A stretch of 64,000 nucleotides of DNA, taken from NCBI RefSeq assembly GCF_003944715.1, contig NZ_RWIT01000002.1, positions 248,001 through 312,000 on the forward strand. The letters run 5' to 3'. Positions 26,197 through 35,054 of this stretch are shown piece after piece (position 1 is the first letter of the stretch; each line of letters starts with the position of its first letter). Made by a program: the position numbers and the translations under genes. This DNA comes from Hymenobacter rigui (GTDB lineage: Bacteria; Bacteroidota; Bacteroidia; Cytophagales; Hymenobacteraceae). The notes under the pieces were generated by a model. It ran no database searches, was not told the DNA's origin, and was given only the letters and a program-made list of their open reading frames with translations.

Positions 26197-26574
26197 ATGC
26201 ATGTAGTTGAGTTCAACCAAAGCGCTTTAAAGTCCCTGTTCAGTGAGGAATTCAGCCGCGCCAGTCGTGAGTTCCTGCGTGAGCAGCCCCAGCCCGACCC
26301 GCAATACACGATTGAAGAAGTGGCTGATATCCTCAGTGTGGACCCCAGCACCGTACGCAACTACCTAAAGTTATCCACAGACCACCGTCGCTACCTGCCT
26401 TTTGTGCAGTGCACCGACACCGGCCGTGGTAACCGGATTCGCCTCAGTGACGTGCAAGCCTGGCAGCAACGCAACCTGCATCAGCCGGAAGAGGCCGAAG
26501 CCCAGCTACCGGAAAGCCTGCTGCGCATCTCCCACCGCCGCGCCGCCCGGCGCGAGAAGCGCAACGCCGCATGA
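26197..26574 (+). CDS. Helix-turn-helix (excisionase/MerR-like) DNA-binding protein
   Basis: 125 aa from ATG 26197 (TTG 26191 possible). Residues 37-85 contain YTIEEVADILSVDPSTVRNY then NRIRLSDVQAWQQ, the helix-turn-wing layout of HTH_17/MerR-like proteins used as excisionases and phage regulators. The C-terminus is Arg-rich. It overlaps the next gene by 4 bp (ATGA). Confidence 0.7.
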   Translation: MHVVEFNQSALKSLFSEEFSRASREFLREQPQPDPQYTIEEVADILSVDPSTVRNYLKLSTDHRRYLPFVQCTDTGRGNRIRLSDVQAWQQRNLHQPEEAEAQLPESLLRISHRRAARREKRNAA

Positions 26575-26813
26575 AACAGGTAGCTGCTACCCCCGAAACT
26601 GCCATTCTGCAGGAATTACGCCGGCTGAATGGCGTGCTGGCCCGGGCCCGCCGCCGGATGATGTGCCGGCCCGACCTGATTTTCTACGTGCGCCGCTTTC
26701 TATACGTGGCCCGCGAAGTAGCCGCTCTGGAATCCCTGCTGCTGCTGAGCATTCCCCTTGCCCATGATGAGGCCGTCTACGCACTGTCGCGGCCTGCTTC
26801 TGCCACTTTCTAG
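26571..26813 (+). CDS. Hypothetical phage protein, 80 aa
   Basis: Short helical protein (ILQELRRLNGVLARARRRMM, FYVRRFLYVAREVAALESLL). It is translationally coupled to the preceding DNA-binding protein and lies 10 bp before the clamp gene. No family recognised. Confidence 0.55.
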   Translation: MKQVAATPETAILQELRRLNGVLARARRRMMCRPDLIFYVRRFLYVAREVAALESLLLLSIPLAHDEAVYALSRPASATF

Positions 26814-26823
26814 GTTTTTGTAT

Positions 26824-27975
26824 ATGCCTTCTTTTGCTATAAATTCTTCCGTGCTGTTGGCCGCCGTCAAGCAGGCCAATGCTGTGCTCATAGATAACCC
26901 CATCGTTCCCATTTACAGCAACATTCTGCTCGTCGTGCAGCCAGGCGAATTGCAACTGGGTGCTGCCAGCGGCGAGGCGGAGCTAAGCCTTCGTATTACC
27001 GATGTGGAAGCGGTGGACTCATTCCGCATCTGCCTGCCTGGCAAGTTGCTGCTGACCATCCTGAGTAATCTTCCCAACCAGCCTCTGACTCTGCATGTCG
27101 ATTTAATCGACCACACCAGCATGTTGACAGCGGCAACTGGCCGCTATAAGCTGGCGGGTGAGAATGCACAACATTGGCCACAGGCCCAGACCTCTGTACG
27201 CACGGTAGAAACGGTGCTGGGCAAGCAACTGGAAGAAGCGTTGCAGTCTGTGCTACCATTCGTGTTTACTGACAAGGCTACCCAGCCTGCGTTGGCAAGT
27301 GTACTGCTCCAGCTGCGGACGGACGGCTCTATTCGGGCTGTCGCCTGCAACCAGCATGCGATGACCTGGCATGGATTTAAGCCAGAATTGGGCGGCAACC
27401 AACTAGCGTCCTTTCTGTTGCCAGCACAGGTAGCCAAACGACTGGGGGCGTTAGCCGGCAAGACCGAGCGGATCAAGCTCGAACTAGGTGACTGGCTAGT
27501 GGCTTCATCCGTGCTCACGCAGGGTCCCCAGCCAGAGTGGCTGTTAAAAGCACGGCTGGTGGATGATCGGTACCCCGAGTACGAGAACCTTATTCCACTG
27601 GACCGGCCCAACCTAGCGGTGATTTCCCGCCATGACCTGCAGCAAGCGCTCCGACGCGTGGGTGCCTTCGCTGACGACAAGAAAATGGCCGTGGAGCTGC
27701 GCCTAAGCAGCCACACTGTACAACTCTACTCCGAGTCGATTGACCGGGGTACTGATGCCTCTGAAGAGGTAGCCGTGGACTACCAGGGCGAGGATATGCG
27801 CATTGCCTTCAATGCCAAGCTGCTGGGCGAATGCCTGTCCGTGATTCCAGGCGAACAGATGCGCATCGTGTTCAGCACCCCCAACCGGGCCGCCGTGTTC
27901 GAGTCGGCTGATGTGGAGCCCAGCAACCAGCTCACGACTCGCGCTCTGTGTATGCCCATCCTGTTTGCGGCATAA
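26824..27975 (+). CDS. dnaN: Phage-encoded DNA polymerase III beta subunit (sliding clamp)
   Basis: 383 aa from ATG 26824, full length for a beta clamp with three related domains. Visible signatures are PIYSNILLVVQPGELQLGAA in domain 1, LLKARLVDDRYPEYENLIPL between domains 2 and 3, and MRIAFNAKLLGECLSVIPGE with a C-terminal RALCMPILF tail. A clamp ring tethers the polymerase to DNA. No phage polymerase is visible, so it probably recruits the host enzyme. Clamps are uncommon in prophages, and this one is clearly placed within the early operon. Confidence 0.93.
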   Translation: MPSFAINSSVLLAAVKQANAVLIDNPIVPIYSNILLVVQPGELQLGAASGEAELSLRITDVEAVDSFRICLPGKLLLTILSNLPNQPLTLHVDLIDHTSMLTAATGRYKLAGENAQHWPQAQTSVRTVETVLGKQLEEALQSVLPFVFTDKATQPALASVLLQLRTDGSIRAVACNQHAMTWHGFKPELGGNQLASFLLPAQVAKRLGALAGKTERIKLELGDWLVASSVLTQGPQPEWLLKARLVDDRYPEYENLIPLDRPNLAVISRHDLQQALRRVGAFADDKKMAVELRLSSHTVQLYSESIDRGTDASEEVAVDYQGEDMRIAFNAKLLGECLSVIPGEQMRIVFSTPNRAAVFESADVEPSNQLTTRALCMPILFAA

Positions 27976-28004
27976 TTCTCTTCACTCCTCAGCCTTTAAT
28001 AGCC

Positions 28005-28226
28005 ATGAATACGCCTGAATTCCGTCCTACCCCCAATCATCAAGTAGGCATCATTACCCTGCAGGTTTCCAGCCTGGGACATGCCGCCGACCTGAACGCG
28101 GCCGAACGCGTGCAGACCTTCCTCAACACCGTCGGCCTGCAAGAAGCCGAGAAGCTATTGAGAGCCGCAGCACCAACGGCCGCTGGGCCCGGCCAACTAT
28201 CCCTCACCTATTCCGAAGCTGCCTAA
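28005..28226 (+). CDS. Small hypothetical phage protein, 73 aa
   Basis: ATG 28005 starts MNTPEFRPTPNHQVGIITLQ. The middle has a helix (NAAERVQTFLNTVGLQEAEK) and the end is short and polar. No family recognised. It is followed by a GC-rich hairpin. Confidence 0.5.
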   Translation: MNTPEFRPTPNHQVGIITLQVSSLGHAADLNAAERVQTFLNTVGLQEAEKLLRAAAPTAAGPGQLSLTYSEAA

Positions 28227-28233
28227 ACCTGAG

Positions 28234-28258
28234 CCGGCCGCCCACGCCGGGCGGCCGG
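28234..28258 (+). promoter_or_regulatory. GC-rich intergenic hairpin
   Basis: CCGGCCGCCC and GGGCGGCCGG form a perfect 10-bp stem with a 5-base loop. No T-tract follows, so it is more likely an mRNA stability or processing element than a terminator. Confidence 0.55.
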
Positions 28259-28269
28259 ACGCATTTTCT

Positions 28270-28395
28270 ATGGTAAAAGAACTAGCTGTTGCCACTGGGC
28301 TGCTGCTTAGCAGCCTAGGACTGGACACTACTTGGCGCTTAGGCGGGGCCAACATCGAAGCCAATAACGAACGGCTACAGGCCGCTGCCTCATGA
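28270..28395 (+). CDS. Very small hypothetical protein, 41 aa
   Basis: MVKELAVATGLLLSSLGLDT then WRLGGANIEANNERLQAAAS. The stop overlaps the next start (ATGA), which supports translation coupling. A hydrophobic patch near residues 6-18 could be membrane-associated. Confidence 0.45.
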   Translation: MVKELAVATGLLLSSLGLDTTWRLGGANIEANNERLQAAAS

Positions 28396-29615
28396 AAGCG
28401 CAACAACAGAATATGTTCGGCGGCAGCCGGCGGCTGCAGATGAATGAATCTATCGACCTGACTATTCGCAGTCTGCAAGCGTACGGGCCGACCCATAAGC
28501 ACTGGGCCATTGCCTGGAGCGGCGGCAAAGACAGCACGGCCACGCTTACCCTCGTTGTGTGGTTGATTGAGTCCGGTAAGATTCAGCGTCCGGAAACACT
28601 TACTGTCCTGTTTGCCGATACCCGCCTGGAAATGGTACCGCTGATGGCCGCCGCCCATGATATCATGGACAACCTGCGCGAACTGGGTATTGATGTCCGC
28701 GTCGTGATGGCGGAAATGGATCAGCGGTATTTCGTGTACCTGTTGGGCCGAGGAGTGCCCCCGCCCAACAACGGTACCCTGCGCTGGTGCACGGCTCAGA
28801 TCAAAATTGAGCCGATGGAAGCCGAGCTGCGCCAGCTTTTCGCCGAAAAAGGGAAAAAGGTGCTGATGATTACCGGCGTACGGCAGGGCGAATCGGCAAT
28901 GCGGGATGCCCGCATCGTGATGAGCTGCGGCAAGGACGGGGCTGAGTGTGGCCAGGGCTGGTATCAGGAAACCTTGCCAACGTCACTCTGCGATACATTG
29001 GCCCCGCTGCTGCATTGGCGGGTGTGCCACATCTGGGAATGGCTGCGCCACTGGGCCCCGCGTGCCGAGTACGGCGACTGGAGCACCGAGATGGTAGCCG
29101 AGGCCTACGGCGGCGACGAAGCTGAGGAAAAGAACGCCCGCACCGGCTGTATGGGGTGTCCGCTGGCCAGCAAGGATATGGCTTTGGAAAACCTCACCAA
29201 GCGGCCCCAGTGGGCCTACCTCTCCCCGCTACTGCGCCTGAAGCCGATGTACCGATGGTTGCGCGAGCCTTCTCAGCGGCTCCGGCAGCCTGGTGGTGAG
29301 AAGCGCAAGGATGGCACTTTAACTGCCAACCAGCAGCGGATGGGACCGCTCACGATGGAAGCGCGGTTATCGGCACTGGATCAGGTGTTGGCTATTCAGG
29401 CCGAAGTAAACCAGGTAGCTGAAGCCACGGGCCGGCCGCGGGTGGACATTCTCAATCCGGAGGAAGAGGCCCGCATCCGGGAGTTGATTGCCCTCAACAC
29501 CTGGCCCAACAAGTGGACTGGCGAGGAACCCCGTGCTGATATCGCGCTGGATACTATGTATTCGGATGGGTCGGTCTGGCCCATTTTCGACTTTCTTAAA
29601 TCATCTGCCGCATGA
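28392..29615 (+). CDS. PAPS-reductase/DndC-like sulfurtransferase
   Basis: 407 aa. A PP-loop SGGKDST at residues 43-49 marks the adenylating N-type ATP pyrophosphatase fold. Cysteines at C133 (LRWCTAQIK), C179, C186 and the pair C253/C256 (TGCMGCPLAS) could bind an Fe-S cluster, as in DndC. DndC inserts sulfur into the DNA backbone with DndA/IscS, DndD and DndE. Those partners are not in the window, so an orphan phage enzyme with a different sulfur task (DNA or nucleotide modification) is equally possible. The C-terminal 120 residues are an extension beyond the catalytic core. Confidence 0.85.
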   Translation: MKAQQQNMFGGSRRLQMNESIDLTIRSLQAYGPTHKHWAIAWSGGKDSTATLTLVVWLIESGKIQRPETLTVLFADTRLEMVPLMAAAHDIMDNLRELGIDVRVVMAEMDQRYFVYLLGRGVPPPNNGTLRWCTAQIKIEPMEAELRQLFAEKGKKVLMITGVRQGESAMRDARIVMSCGKDGAECGQGWYQETLPTSLCDTLAPLLHWRVCHIWEWLRHWAPRAEYGDWSTEMVAEAYGGDEAEEKNARTGCMGCPLASKDMALENLTKRPQWAYLSPLLRLKPMYRWLREPSQRLRQPGGEKRKDGTLTANQQRMGPLTMEARLSALDQVLAIQAEVNQVAEATGRPRVDILNPEEEARIRELIALNTWPNKWTGEEPRADIALDTMYSDGSVWPIFDFLKSSAA

Positions 29616-30631
29616 AGGCTCCTGCATTTCAATTTTACGCCGCCGATTATTTGGCTGATGAGCAGGTGATGCTGATGAGTCTTGAAGAGGAGGGCGCATA
29701 CATTCGATTGCTAGCGTACTGCTGGCGTGAAGGCAGTATCCCGGCTGATGAAGCGCTGCTGGCACGACTCTGTAAAGGTGCTACAGCCAATGTTATAAGG
29801 GTGGTTATAGAATGCTTTCAACCGGATGATAACCGACCGGATAGACTTGTGCATCCTCGTTTAGAAGAGGAACGAGCTAAACAGCAAGTGTGGCGTAACA
29901 AGTCTTCGGAAGGTGGCCGAAAATCAGCTGAGAAGCGCTGGGGCAAGAAAGAATCTCAACCAAACGGTAGCCACCCTTATAACGGTGGTAATAAGGGTGG
30001 CTTTAACGGTGGTGTAACACTTCACTCTTCATCTTCTACTTCATCTACATCTTCAGATAAAACACCCCCTACCCCCGCTGCCGAGTTGTGTGTGTTGGCT
30101 GAAGGCTCAAAAAAAAATGAGGGCATAGCCGCAGGTGAAGAATTACCCTCTGAAGGCTCGCTCGCGTCGGCTTCGCACACTGGGGGCGCGGCGGCCGATG
30201 TAGCTACACATGTTGAATTCCGGCCCGATCCGGAGTGGGCACCTCAGATGCGGCTGGTAGCAGAGCAGATGGCAGAGTTCTGGAAGCTGGGCACCCTGCA
30301 GCAGCAGGCCCGCTTCAGCCTGAGCCGCTTTTGCCGCACCGTGTTCGAAGCTGGCAACGGCGAGGCCTTGCAGCAGCAGTTCACGGCCTACCGCTTCTAC
30401 AAGCAGGAAAACGACGAACGGGTACACCGCTGGGAAACGTGGATCGGCAAAGAAACCGCTGCTTACCAGGATGGAGAATGGATTAAAAACGACTGGGTAG
30501 CCATGCTAGAAGCCGCCCGCAAAAACCCACGACATGGAATTCAACGCACTACTGGCGCAGGCCGCCCCGCAGCAGCCGGGCGAGTCGCATCCCTCCCCGC
30601 TTCCGCCTATGGTCGCAAGAAGGCAGCCTGA
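29612..30631 (+). CDS. DUF1376 phage replication protein
   Basis: 339 aa, coupled to the previous gene by ATGA. Residues 1-95 are a DUF1376 domain (FQFYAADYLADEQVMLMSLE, AYIRLLAYCWREGSIPADEA). This family is found in phage replication initiators just before helicase-loader genes. A Ser/Thr/Gly-rich linker (residues 105-150) and a helical C-terminal domain (ARFSLSRFCRTVFEAGNGEA) follow. The next gene overlaps its end by 98 bp. Confidence 0.85.
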   Translation: MKAPAFQFYAADYLADEQVMLMSLEEEGAYIRLLAYCWREGSIPADEALLARLCKGATANVIRVVIECFQPDDNRPDRLVHPRLEEERAKQQVWRNKSSEGGRKSAEKRWGKKESQPNGSHPYNGGNKGGFNGGVTLHSSSSTSSTSSDKTPPTPAAELCVLAEGSKKNEGIAAGEELPSEGSLASASHTGGAAADVATHVEFRPDPEWAPQMRLVAEQMAEFWKLGTLQQQARFSLSRFCRTVFEAGNGEALQQQFTAYRFYKQENDERVHRWETWIGKETAAYQDGEWIKNDWVAMLEAARKNPRHGIQRTTGAGRPAAAGRVASLPASAYGRKKAA

Positions 30632-31655
30632 GGCACCACCGGAAACGCCCGATGAAGTTGAATTGACAACCGGGCAAGTGCAGGAGGCCCTGCACAGAGC
30701 CCGGAAGGTTAAGTATGGCAAGATTTACCGGGAATACCGGCTCTGGGCTCACCTCAACTGTGACCTGCTATTCAACGACGATACCCAGCAGTGGGAATCC
30801 CGCCCCCGGGCATCCGCAACGCCACCGCCCTTTCTGCCGCTCAAAGTGGAGCTTACCGACCTGTCGGCGGAAGAATCGACTGAGGCATTGGCCGCTGCCC
30901 AGCGCCGCGTGTGGGGCAATCTGGCTGCTCAGTATTACGACGTTCAAACCCAGTACCAGAAAGCCCACGGCACACCAAAAGGCCCGCAACTCACTCCCGA
31001 TCAGATGCAGCAGTGGGCTGTGCAGCAGGGCATACGGTTGGGAGCAGCCCGACAGCCACCCCGCGCCTTTTCTCTACCCCTGGAGCGCCAGCAGCAGTTG
31101 TTCGCTTTCTGCGCAGCCTACTTTTCCGGACATGAGCAGCTGGTGCGGCAGTTGGGGGAAGAGTGGTTCGGCGACGACACCTTCACCACGGCCAAAGGTC
31201 TGCTGCTGGCTGGACCGCCCGGCGTCGGCAAATCCTTCCTGCTGGCCTGCTACCAGCATAACCCGCACCGGCCCTACGGCATGGTGCTGGCTGAACGGGT
31301 AGCCGAGGCCTATAAATCCGGCGAGCAGGGGAAGGAGCTTCAGTTGCGCTTCTGCGGGATGGGCGGGCAGAATATGTGCTTCGATGATATGGCCGCCGAA
31401 CCCGGCACCGTCAAGAACTGGGGTAACGAAGATGCGCCGCTCGCCCAAGTCATTCTTGGCCGCTACGCCCGCTACGAAAAGGGTCTGTTGCCGCAATGGG
31501 GGACCCACCTGAGCACCAACAATCCGCTGGAACGCTACGATGGCATGCCTACGGATATGCCTTCTCTGCGGGAATTATACGGCGACCGGGTAGCCGACCG
31601 CCTGTACGAACTCTGCAACATCGTCCCGTTCGACGGAGACAGCCGCCGGCAATGA
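30534..31655 (+). CDS. DnaC/IstB-like replication ATPase
   Basis: 373 aa (ATG 30609 is an alternative start that shortens the overlap). Walker A is GPPGVGKSFLLAC near residue 227. Walker B is the acidic NMCFDDMAAEPG near 281. A later sensor region reads THLSTNNPLERYDG. This is the layout of phage helicase loaders. The 200-residue N-terminal region probably contacts the DUF1376 protein or the helicase. Confidence 0.82.
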   Translation: MEFNALLAQAAPQQPGESHPSPLPPMVARRQPEAPPETPDEVELTTGQVQEALHRARKVKYGKIYREYRLWAHLNCDLLFNDDTQQWESRPRASATPPPFLPLKVELTDLSAEESTEALAAAQRRVWGNLAAQYYDVQTQYQKAHGTPKGPQLTPDQMQQWAVQQGIRLGAARQPPRAFSLPLERQQQLFAFCAAYFSGHEQLVRQLGEEWFGDDTFTTAKGLLLAGPPGVGKSFLLACYQHNPHRPYGMVLAERVAEAYKSGEQGKELQLRFCGMGGQNMCFDDMAAEPGTVKNWGNEDAPLAQVILGRYARYEKGLLPQWGTHLSTNNPLERYDGMPTDMPSLRELYGDRVADRLYELCNIVPFDGDSRRQ

Positions 31656-31831
31656 CTACCCTGGAACGGGCCCTGCTCGATGCGCTGGTAGCCGCCGAGT
31701 TCTGGCAGCAGGTAGGCGAACCGCACCGAGCTGACTGGGCCGAAATCCACCACCTGAGCTACCGCCTGCATTACCGGGCCCGGACCGGCCGGGCCCGGAC
31801 CATCATTCGTCCGTCAAAACTCAACCCATGA
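31652..31831 (+). CDS. Small hypothetical phage protein, 59 aa
   Basis: ATG 31652 (ATGA overlap with the ATPase gene) gives MTTLERALLDALVAAEFWQQ and a basic C-terminus (RARTGRARTIIRPSK). Probably one or two helices. No family recognised; both neighbours overlap it, supporting a tightly coupled operon. Confidence 0.55.
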   Translation: MTTLERALLDALVAAEFWQQVGEPHRADWAEIHHLSYRLHYRARTGRARTIIRPSKLNP

Positions 31832-32097
31832 CCGCTGCCGACGCGCTGGCCAGCCTGGGCATTACCCCAGATGTCCCTGGCCCTTTTACCTACGATGAGC
31901 TACTCCAGGCAGCCGAAGCCGCCCTGGCCCTGCCAGTAGAAGAGTATTCGCCCGAATCCATCACCCGCGAGCAACTCAAAGGCCATGCCTTCCTGATGGG
32001 TCCGGCCAGCTTCAACACGGCACCCATAGCAGAATCCGCACCCTCTTGGCCCATTTTCATCAACCGCAGCCCCAGTGAGGGGCATCCACCTTTTTAA
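31828..32097 (+). CDS. Small hypothetical phage protein, 89 aa
   Basis: Starts MTAADALASLGITPDVPGPF with an ATGA overlap. A helical middle (YDELLQAAEAALALPVEEYS) is followed by a low-complexity C-terminus. Function not recognisable. Confidence 0.55.
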   Translation: MTAADALASLGITPDVPGPFTYDELLQAAEAALALPVEEYSPESITREQLKGHAFLMGPASFNTAPIAESAPSWPIFINRSPSEGHPPF

Positions 32098-32108
32098 TCC
32101 TTTATCCA

Positions 32109-32558
32109 ATGAAAATCTATCAGTACCAGCGCGCCGACGGCCGCATCTCCCAACAACAGTTCAGCTCCGACGCCACCGCCCTGCGCTTCCTGCAGGAGTT
32201 GGGCGATAAATGGCAGCTGGTTACCCCTATCTGCGACGCGCAGCCGCTACCGGCCCCACTCGCCCACCCCGAGCCCACTGAGCAGATGCGCGAAGCCGCG
32301 TTGTGGGTGCAGGGTGGTCTAGAGTTGATGGAGGCCGGCTCCCTGCATGCTGCGAAGGAAGCGTTTCGCACCGCCTACGGCCGTCTGACCGGCACCGAGC
32401 CGGCCCGCGAGCATAGCCCGGTTGGTATCATTGCTGTTGCGCAGGCCTGCACCGGCTGCAGCAACGGTAACTGTACCACCGATACCCAGCCCTCCTATGG
32501 CCAGCCGGACGCACAGGGTCACAACCAGGCTGCTGCCGACCACGGGTTTGCCTCATGA
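32109..32558 (+). CDS. Hypothetical phage protein, 149 aa
   Basis: N-terminal beta segment (MKIYQYQRADGRISQQQF), then a helical part (ALWVQGGLELMEAGSLHAAK) and a short Cys-rich motif ACTGCSNGNCTTD that could bind a metal. Coupled to the next gene by an ATGA overlap. No family recognised. Confidence 0.55.
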   Translation: MKIYQYQRADGRISQQQFSSDATALRFLQELGDKWQLVTPICDAQPLPAPLAHPEPTEQMREAALWVQGGLELMEAGSLHAAKEAFRTAYGRLTGTEPAREHSPVGIIAVAQACTGCSNGNCTTDTQPSYGQPDAQGHNQAAADHGFAS

Positions 32559-32905
32559 CGACGCTGGCCCAAGTGCTGGCCATCCTGAAAGGCCGCCGTT
32601 TCGACCTGCAAAACGAGAAAGTACTTCAGCTCCAACTCGCGCAGGCCTTTGAAGCGGCGGCCCTACCAGCCCAGCGGGAAGTGAGCCTTTCCCCGGCCAG
32701 CATCATTGATTTTATGGTAGGATCTATCGGGGTAGAAGTCAAAATCAAAGGCACGCCCAAAGCCATTTACCAGCAGTGTCAGCGCTACTGCGAAAGTGAG
32801 CACATCACCTCCTTACTCCTGCTCACCAACAAGCAAGTGCGGCTCCCTGCCAGCCTGCACGGCAAACACACTCACGTTTTTAACCTCGGACTTTCATGGC
32901 TATGA
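32555..32905 (+). CDS. Possible PD-(D/E)XK nuclease-like protein, 116 aa
   Basis: A central SIIDFMVGSIGVEVKIKGTP carries the D-(x)n-E-x-K order of restriction-like nucleases: D in IIDF, E and K in VEVKIK. It is followed by a helix (AIYQQCQRYCESEHITSLLL). The family is not certain. It overlaps the SNF2 helicase start by 10 bp, and a nuclease beside a helicase is plausible. Confidence 0.55.
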   Translation: MTTLAQVLAILKGRRFDLQNEKVLQLQLAQAFEAAALPAQREVSLSPASIIDFMVGSIGVEVKIKGTPKAIYQQCQRYCESEHITSLLLLTNKQVRLPASLHGKHTHVFNLGLSWL

Positions 32906-34563
32906 CCAAAACATACGGAGAGTGCATCTACGATGCTGCCGCCCAGCGCTACACCATTACCCGCGCTGAGCCGCACATTTCCCTCAAGCTCAAAAGCATC
33001 TTTCCCCGTATCCCGAAAACGGCTACTCCGCCTTATCATTTCGCTGCCACGCCGCAGAACAGCGCCGATCTGGAGTGGTTCATGCAGCGTTACCCACTAC
33101 AGGTATCCCACACCGATGCGGCGACCCTCACCCATGGTAAACAGACTTACCAGGACACCATCAACGAACTGGAAAGCATCCTGTTGCCCGATTACCACCC
33201 AATGCCCACCGAGCTCAAAGATGGTTGGCAGGCCCGTAGCTACCAACTGCAGGGTAGCCAGGTGCACCTGCGCACCAAGCGCCTGCTACTGGGTGATGAT
33301 CTGGGTCTGGGTAAAACCCTGACGGCTATTCTCTCGCTGCTGCACCCGGACACGTTGCCGGCGGCCGTTGTGGTACAGACGCACATGCCCCAGCAGTGGC
33401 AGCTGAAAGGCATTGATAAGTTTACCAGCCTGCGCACTCACATGATCAAGAAAACCACGCCCTACAGCCTGCCAGAGGCGGACGTGTACATCTTCAAGTA
33501 TTCGCAGCTCGCCGGCTGGACCAGCCTGTTTACCAAGCGGTTTTTCCGCTACGCCATCTTCGATGAGGTGCAGGAACTGCGCCGGCACGAGAGCGAGAAG
33601 TACCGCGGTGGGCGGGTGTTGTCGGAAAACGCCGAATACACACTGGGTCTTTCGGCCACGCCCATCTACAACTACGGCGACGAGATTTTCAACGTGCTGG
33701 ATCTGCTCAACCCCGGCTGCCTGGGGGACCGATGGGACTTCCTGCGCGAGTGGGCCGTGCCGCAGGGCATGCACCATCGCATCCGTGACCCGCGGGCCCT
33801 CGGTACCTACCTGCGCGAAAACTTCCTGTTCCTGCGCCGCACCCGCGCTGACGTAGGTCGCGAACTGCCACCGGTCAATACCATCGTGCACACCGTCGGC
33901 TACGATGAGCATACCGTGCAGGAATCGGAGGCCCTGGCTAAGCAGCTGGCCCTGCGCATCACGACCGGCTCGTTCGTGGAACGCGGCGAGGCCGCCCGGG
34001 AACTGGACATGCTGGCCCGCTACACCACCGGCGTAGCCAAGGCCCGCGAAGTGGCCGTCTTCGTGCGCATGCTGCTAGAGGCCGGCGAGCCGGTTATCCT
34101 CGCCGGTTGGCACCGCGACGTGTACGACATCTGGATGCAGCAGCTCAAATCCTTCCGGCCCGTCCTCTACACAGGTAGCGAAACCGGCCCGCAAAAGCAG
34201 GAGTCGGTGCGGAAGTTCCTGGAAGGTGAAACCGACCTGTTCATCATCTCCCTGCGCAGCGGGGCCGGGCTGGACGGCCTGCAGGAGCGTTGCAAAACGG
34301 TCGTGTTCGGCGAGTTGGATTGGAGCCCCAAGGTGCACGAGCAACTGATTGGCCGCGCCGACCGCGACGGCCAGCAGCACCAGGTAACGGCTTTCTACCT
34401 GGTGAGTGAGTCAGGCAGTGACCCCGTTATCATCAACATGCTGGGCCTGAAATCCTCGCAGTCCAGCGGTATCGTGGACCCGCTGCAGGAAGTAGCACCC
34501 CAGCACAGCGACGAGAGCCGCATCAAGGTCTTGGCGCAGCACTACCTCAATCAGGCCGCGTAA
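32896..34563 (+). CDS. SNF2-family helicase
   Basis: 555 aa. Motif I is DDLGLGKTLTAIL (near residue 134). Motif II is FDEVQELRR, a DEVQ variant of DEAH/DEGH, near 223. Motif III is LSATPIYNYGDE near 253. Motifs V-VI are in IISLRSGAGLDGLQ and IGRADRDGQQHQ near 485. SNF2 proteins move along double-stranded DNA. With the following VRR-NUC gene this is a helicase-nuclease pair common in phage recombination/replication modules. Confidence 0.9.
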   Translation: MAMTKTYGECIYDAAAQRYTITRAEPHISLKLKSIFPRIPKTATPPYHFAATPQNSADLEWFMQRYPLQVSHTDAATLTHGKQTYQDTINELESILLPDYHPMPTELKDGWQARSYQLQGSQVHLRTKRLLLGDDLGLGKTLTAILSLLHPDTLPAAVVVQTHMPQQWQLKGIDKFTSLRTHMIKKTTPYSLPEADVYIFKYSQLAGWTSLFTKRFFRYAIFDEVQELRRHESEKYRGGRVLSENAEYTLGLSATPIYNYGDEIFNVLDLLNPGCLGDRWDFLREWAVPQGMHHRIRDPRALGTYLRENFLFLRRTRADVGRELPPVNTIVHTVGYDEHTVQESEALAKQLALRITTGSFVERGEAARELDMLARYTTGVAKAREVAVFVRMLLEAGEPVILAGWHRDVYDIWMQQLKSFRPVLYTGSETGPQKQESVRKFLEGETDLFIISLRSGAGLDGLQERCKTVVFGELDWSPKVHEQLIGRADRDGQQHQVTAFYLVSESGSDPVIINMLGLKSSQSSGIVDPLQEVAPQHSDESRIKVLAQHYLNQAA

Positions 34564-35054
34564 TGGGCAAGTTCACCCTACCTCCGCACCTGCAGAAGCG
34601 CATCATTAACGATACCCGCCCTGCTACTCGCGCACCGCCAGCTGGCCAACCACCTGAGCCGGCACCCGATACGTCCGCCAAGCCGAAGAAAAAGCGCAAC
34701 ACCGGTCCCACCAACTCCCTCACCACAGCCATTATCAACTGGCTACAGCTCCAGCGGTGCAAAGCCTGGCGCCAGAACAACGCCCCAGTGTACGACCCGG
34801 CCCGCGGCTGCTTCCGCAAAGGCAGCACCGTGGACGGTATCAGTGACGTGATGGGCTACCACCGTCCCACCGGCCGGGTGCTGGCCGTAGAAGTGAAGGT
34901 GGGTAAGGATGCGCTCTCAGATGAGCAACGCGAGTTCCTGGAAGAGGTCCGGGCCGCCGGCGGCTTCGCTTGTGAGGGCCGCTCGCTGGAGCAGGTACAG
35001 CGCGAGTTCAACCAATGGAAACAATCACTCACTCAATTCAATCAAGCAGCATAA
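34563..35054 (+). CDS. VRR-NUC domain nuclease
   Basis: 163 aa. After a Lys/Pro-rich N-terminal tail, residues 85-150 form a VRR-NUC (PD-(D/E)XK) fold: VDGISDVMGYHRPTGRVLAV then EVKVGKDALSDEQREFLEEV. D88 and the E-x-K pair are the expected metal ligands, and AGGFACEGRSLEQV completes the fold. Phage VRR-NUC proteins cut branched or structured DNA. It overlaps both neighbours by one base. Confidence 0.88.
   Translation: MGKFTLPPHLQKRIINDTRPATRAPPAGQPPEPAPDTSAKPKKKRNTGPTNSLTTAIINWLQLQRCKAWRQNNAPVYDPARGCFRKGSTVDGISDVMGYHRPTGRVLAVEVKVGKDALSDEQREFLEEVRAAGGFACEGRSLEQVQREFNQWKQSLTQFNQAA

Noticed and set aside
28234-28258. Rho-independent terminator in the early operon
   Set aside because: The stem is strong but there is no T-tract, and the following small ORF is coupled to the next gene; it was listed as a hairpin only.
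28392-29615. A complete dnd phosphorothioation operon
   Set aside because: Only the DndC-like gene is present; neighbours are replication proteins.
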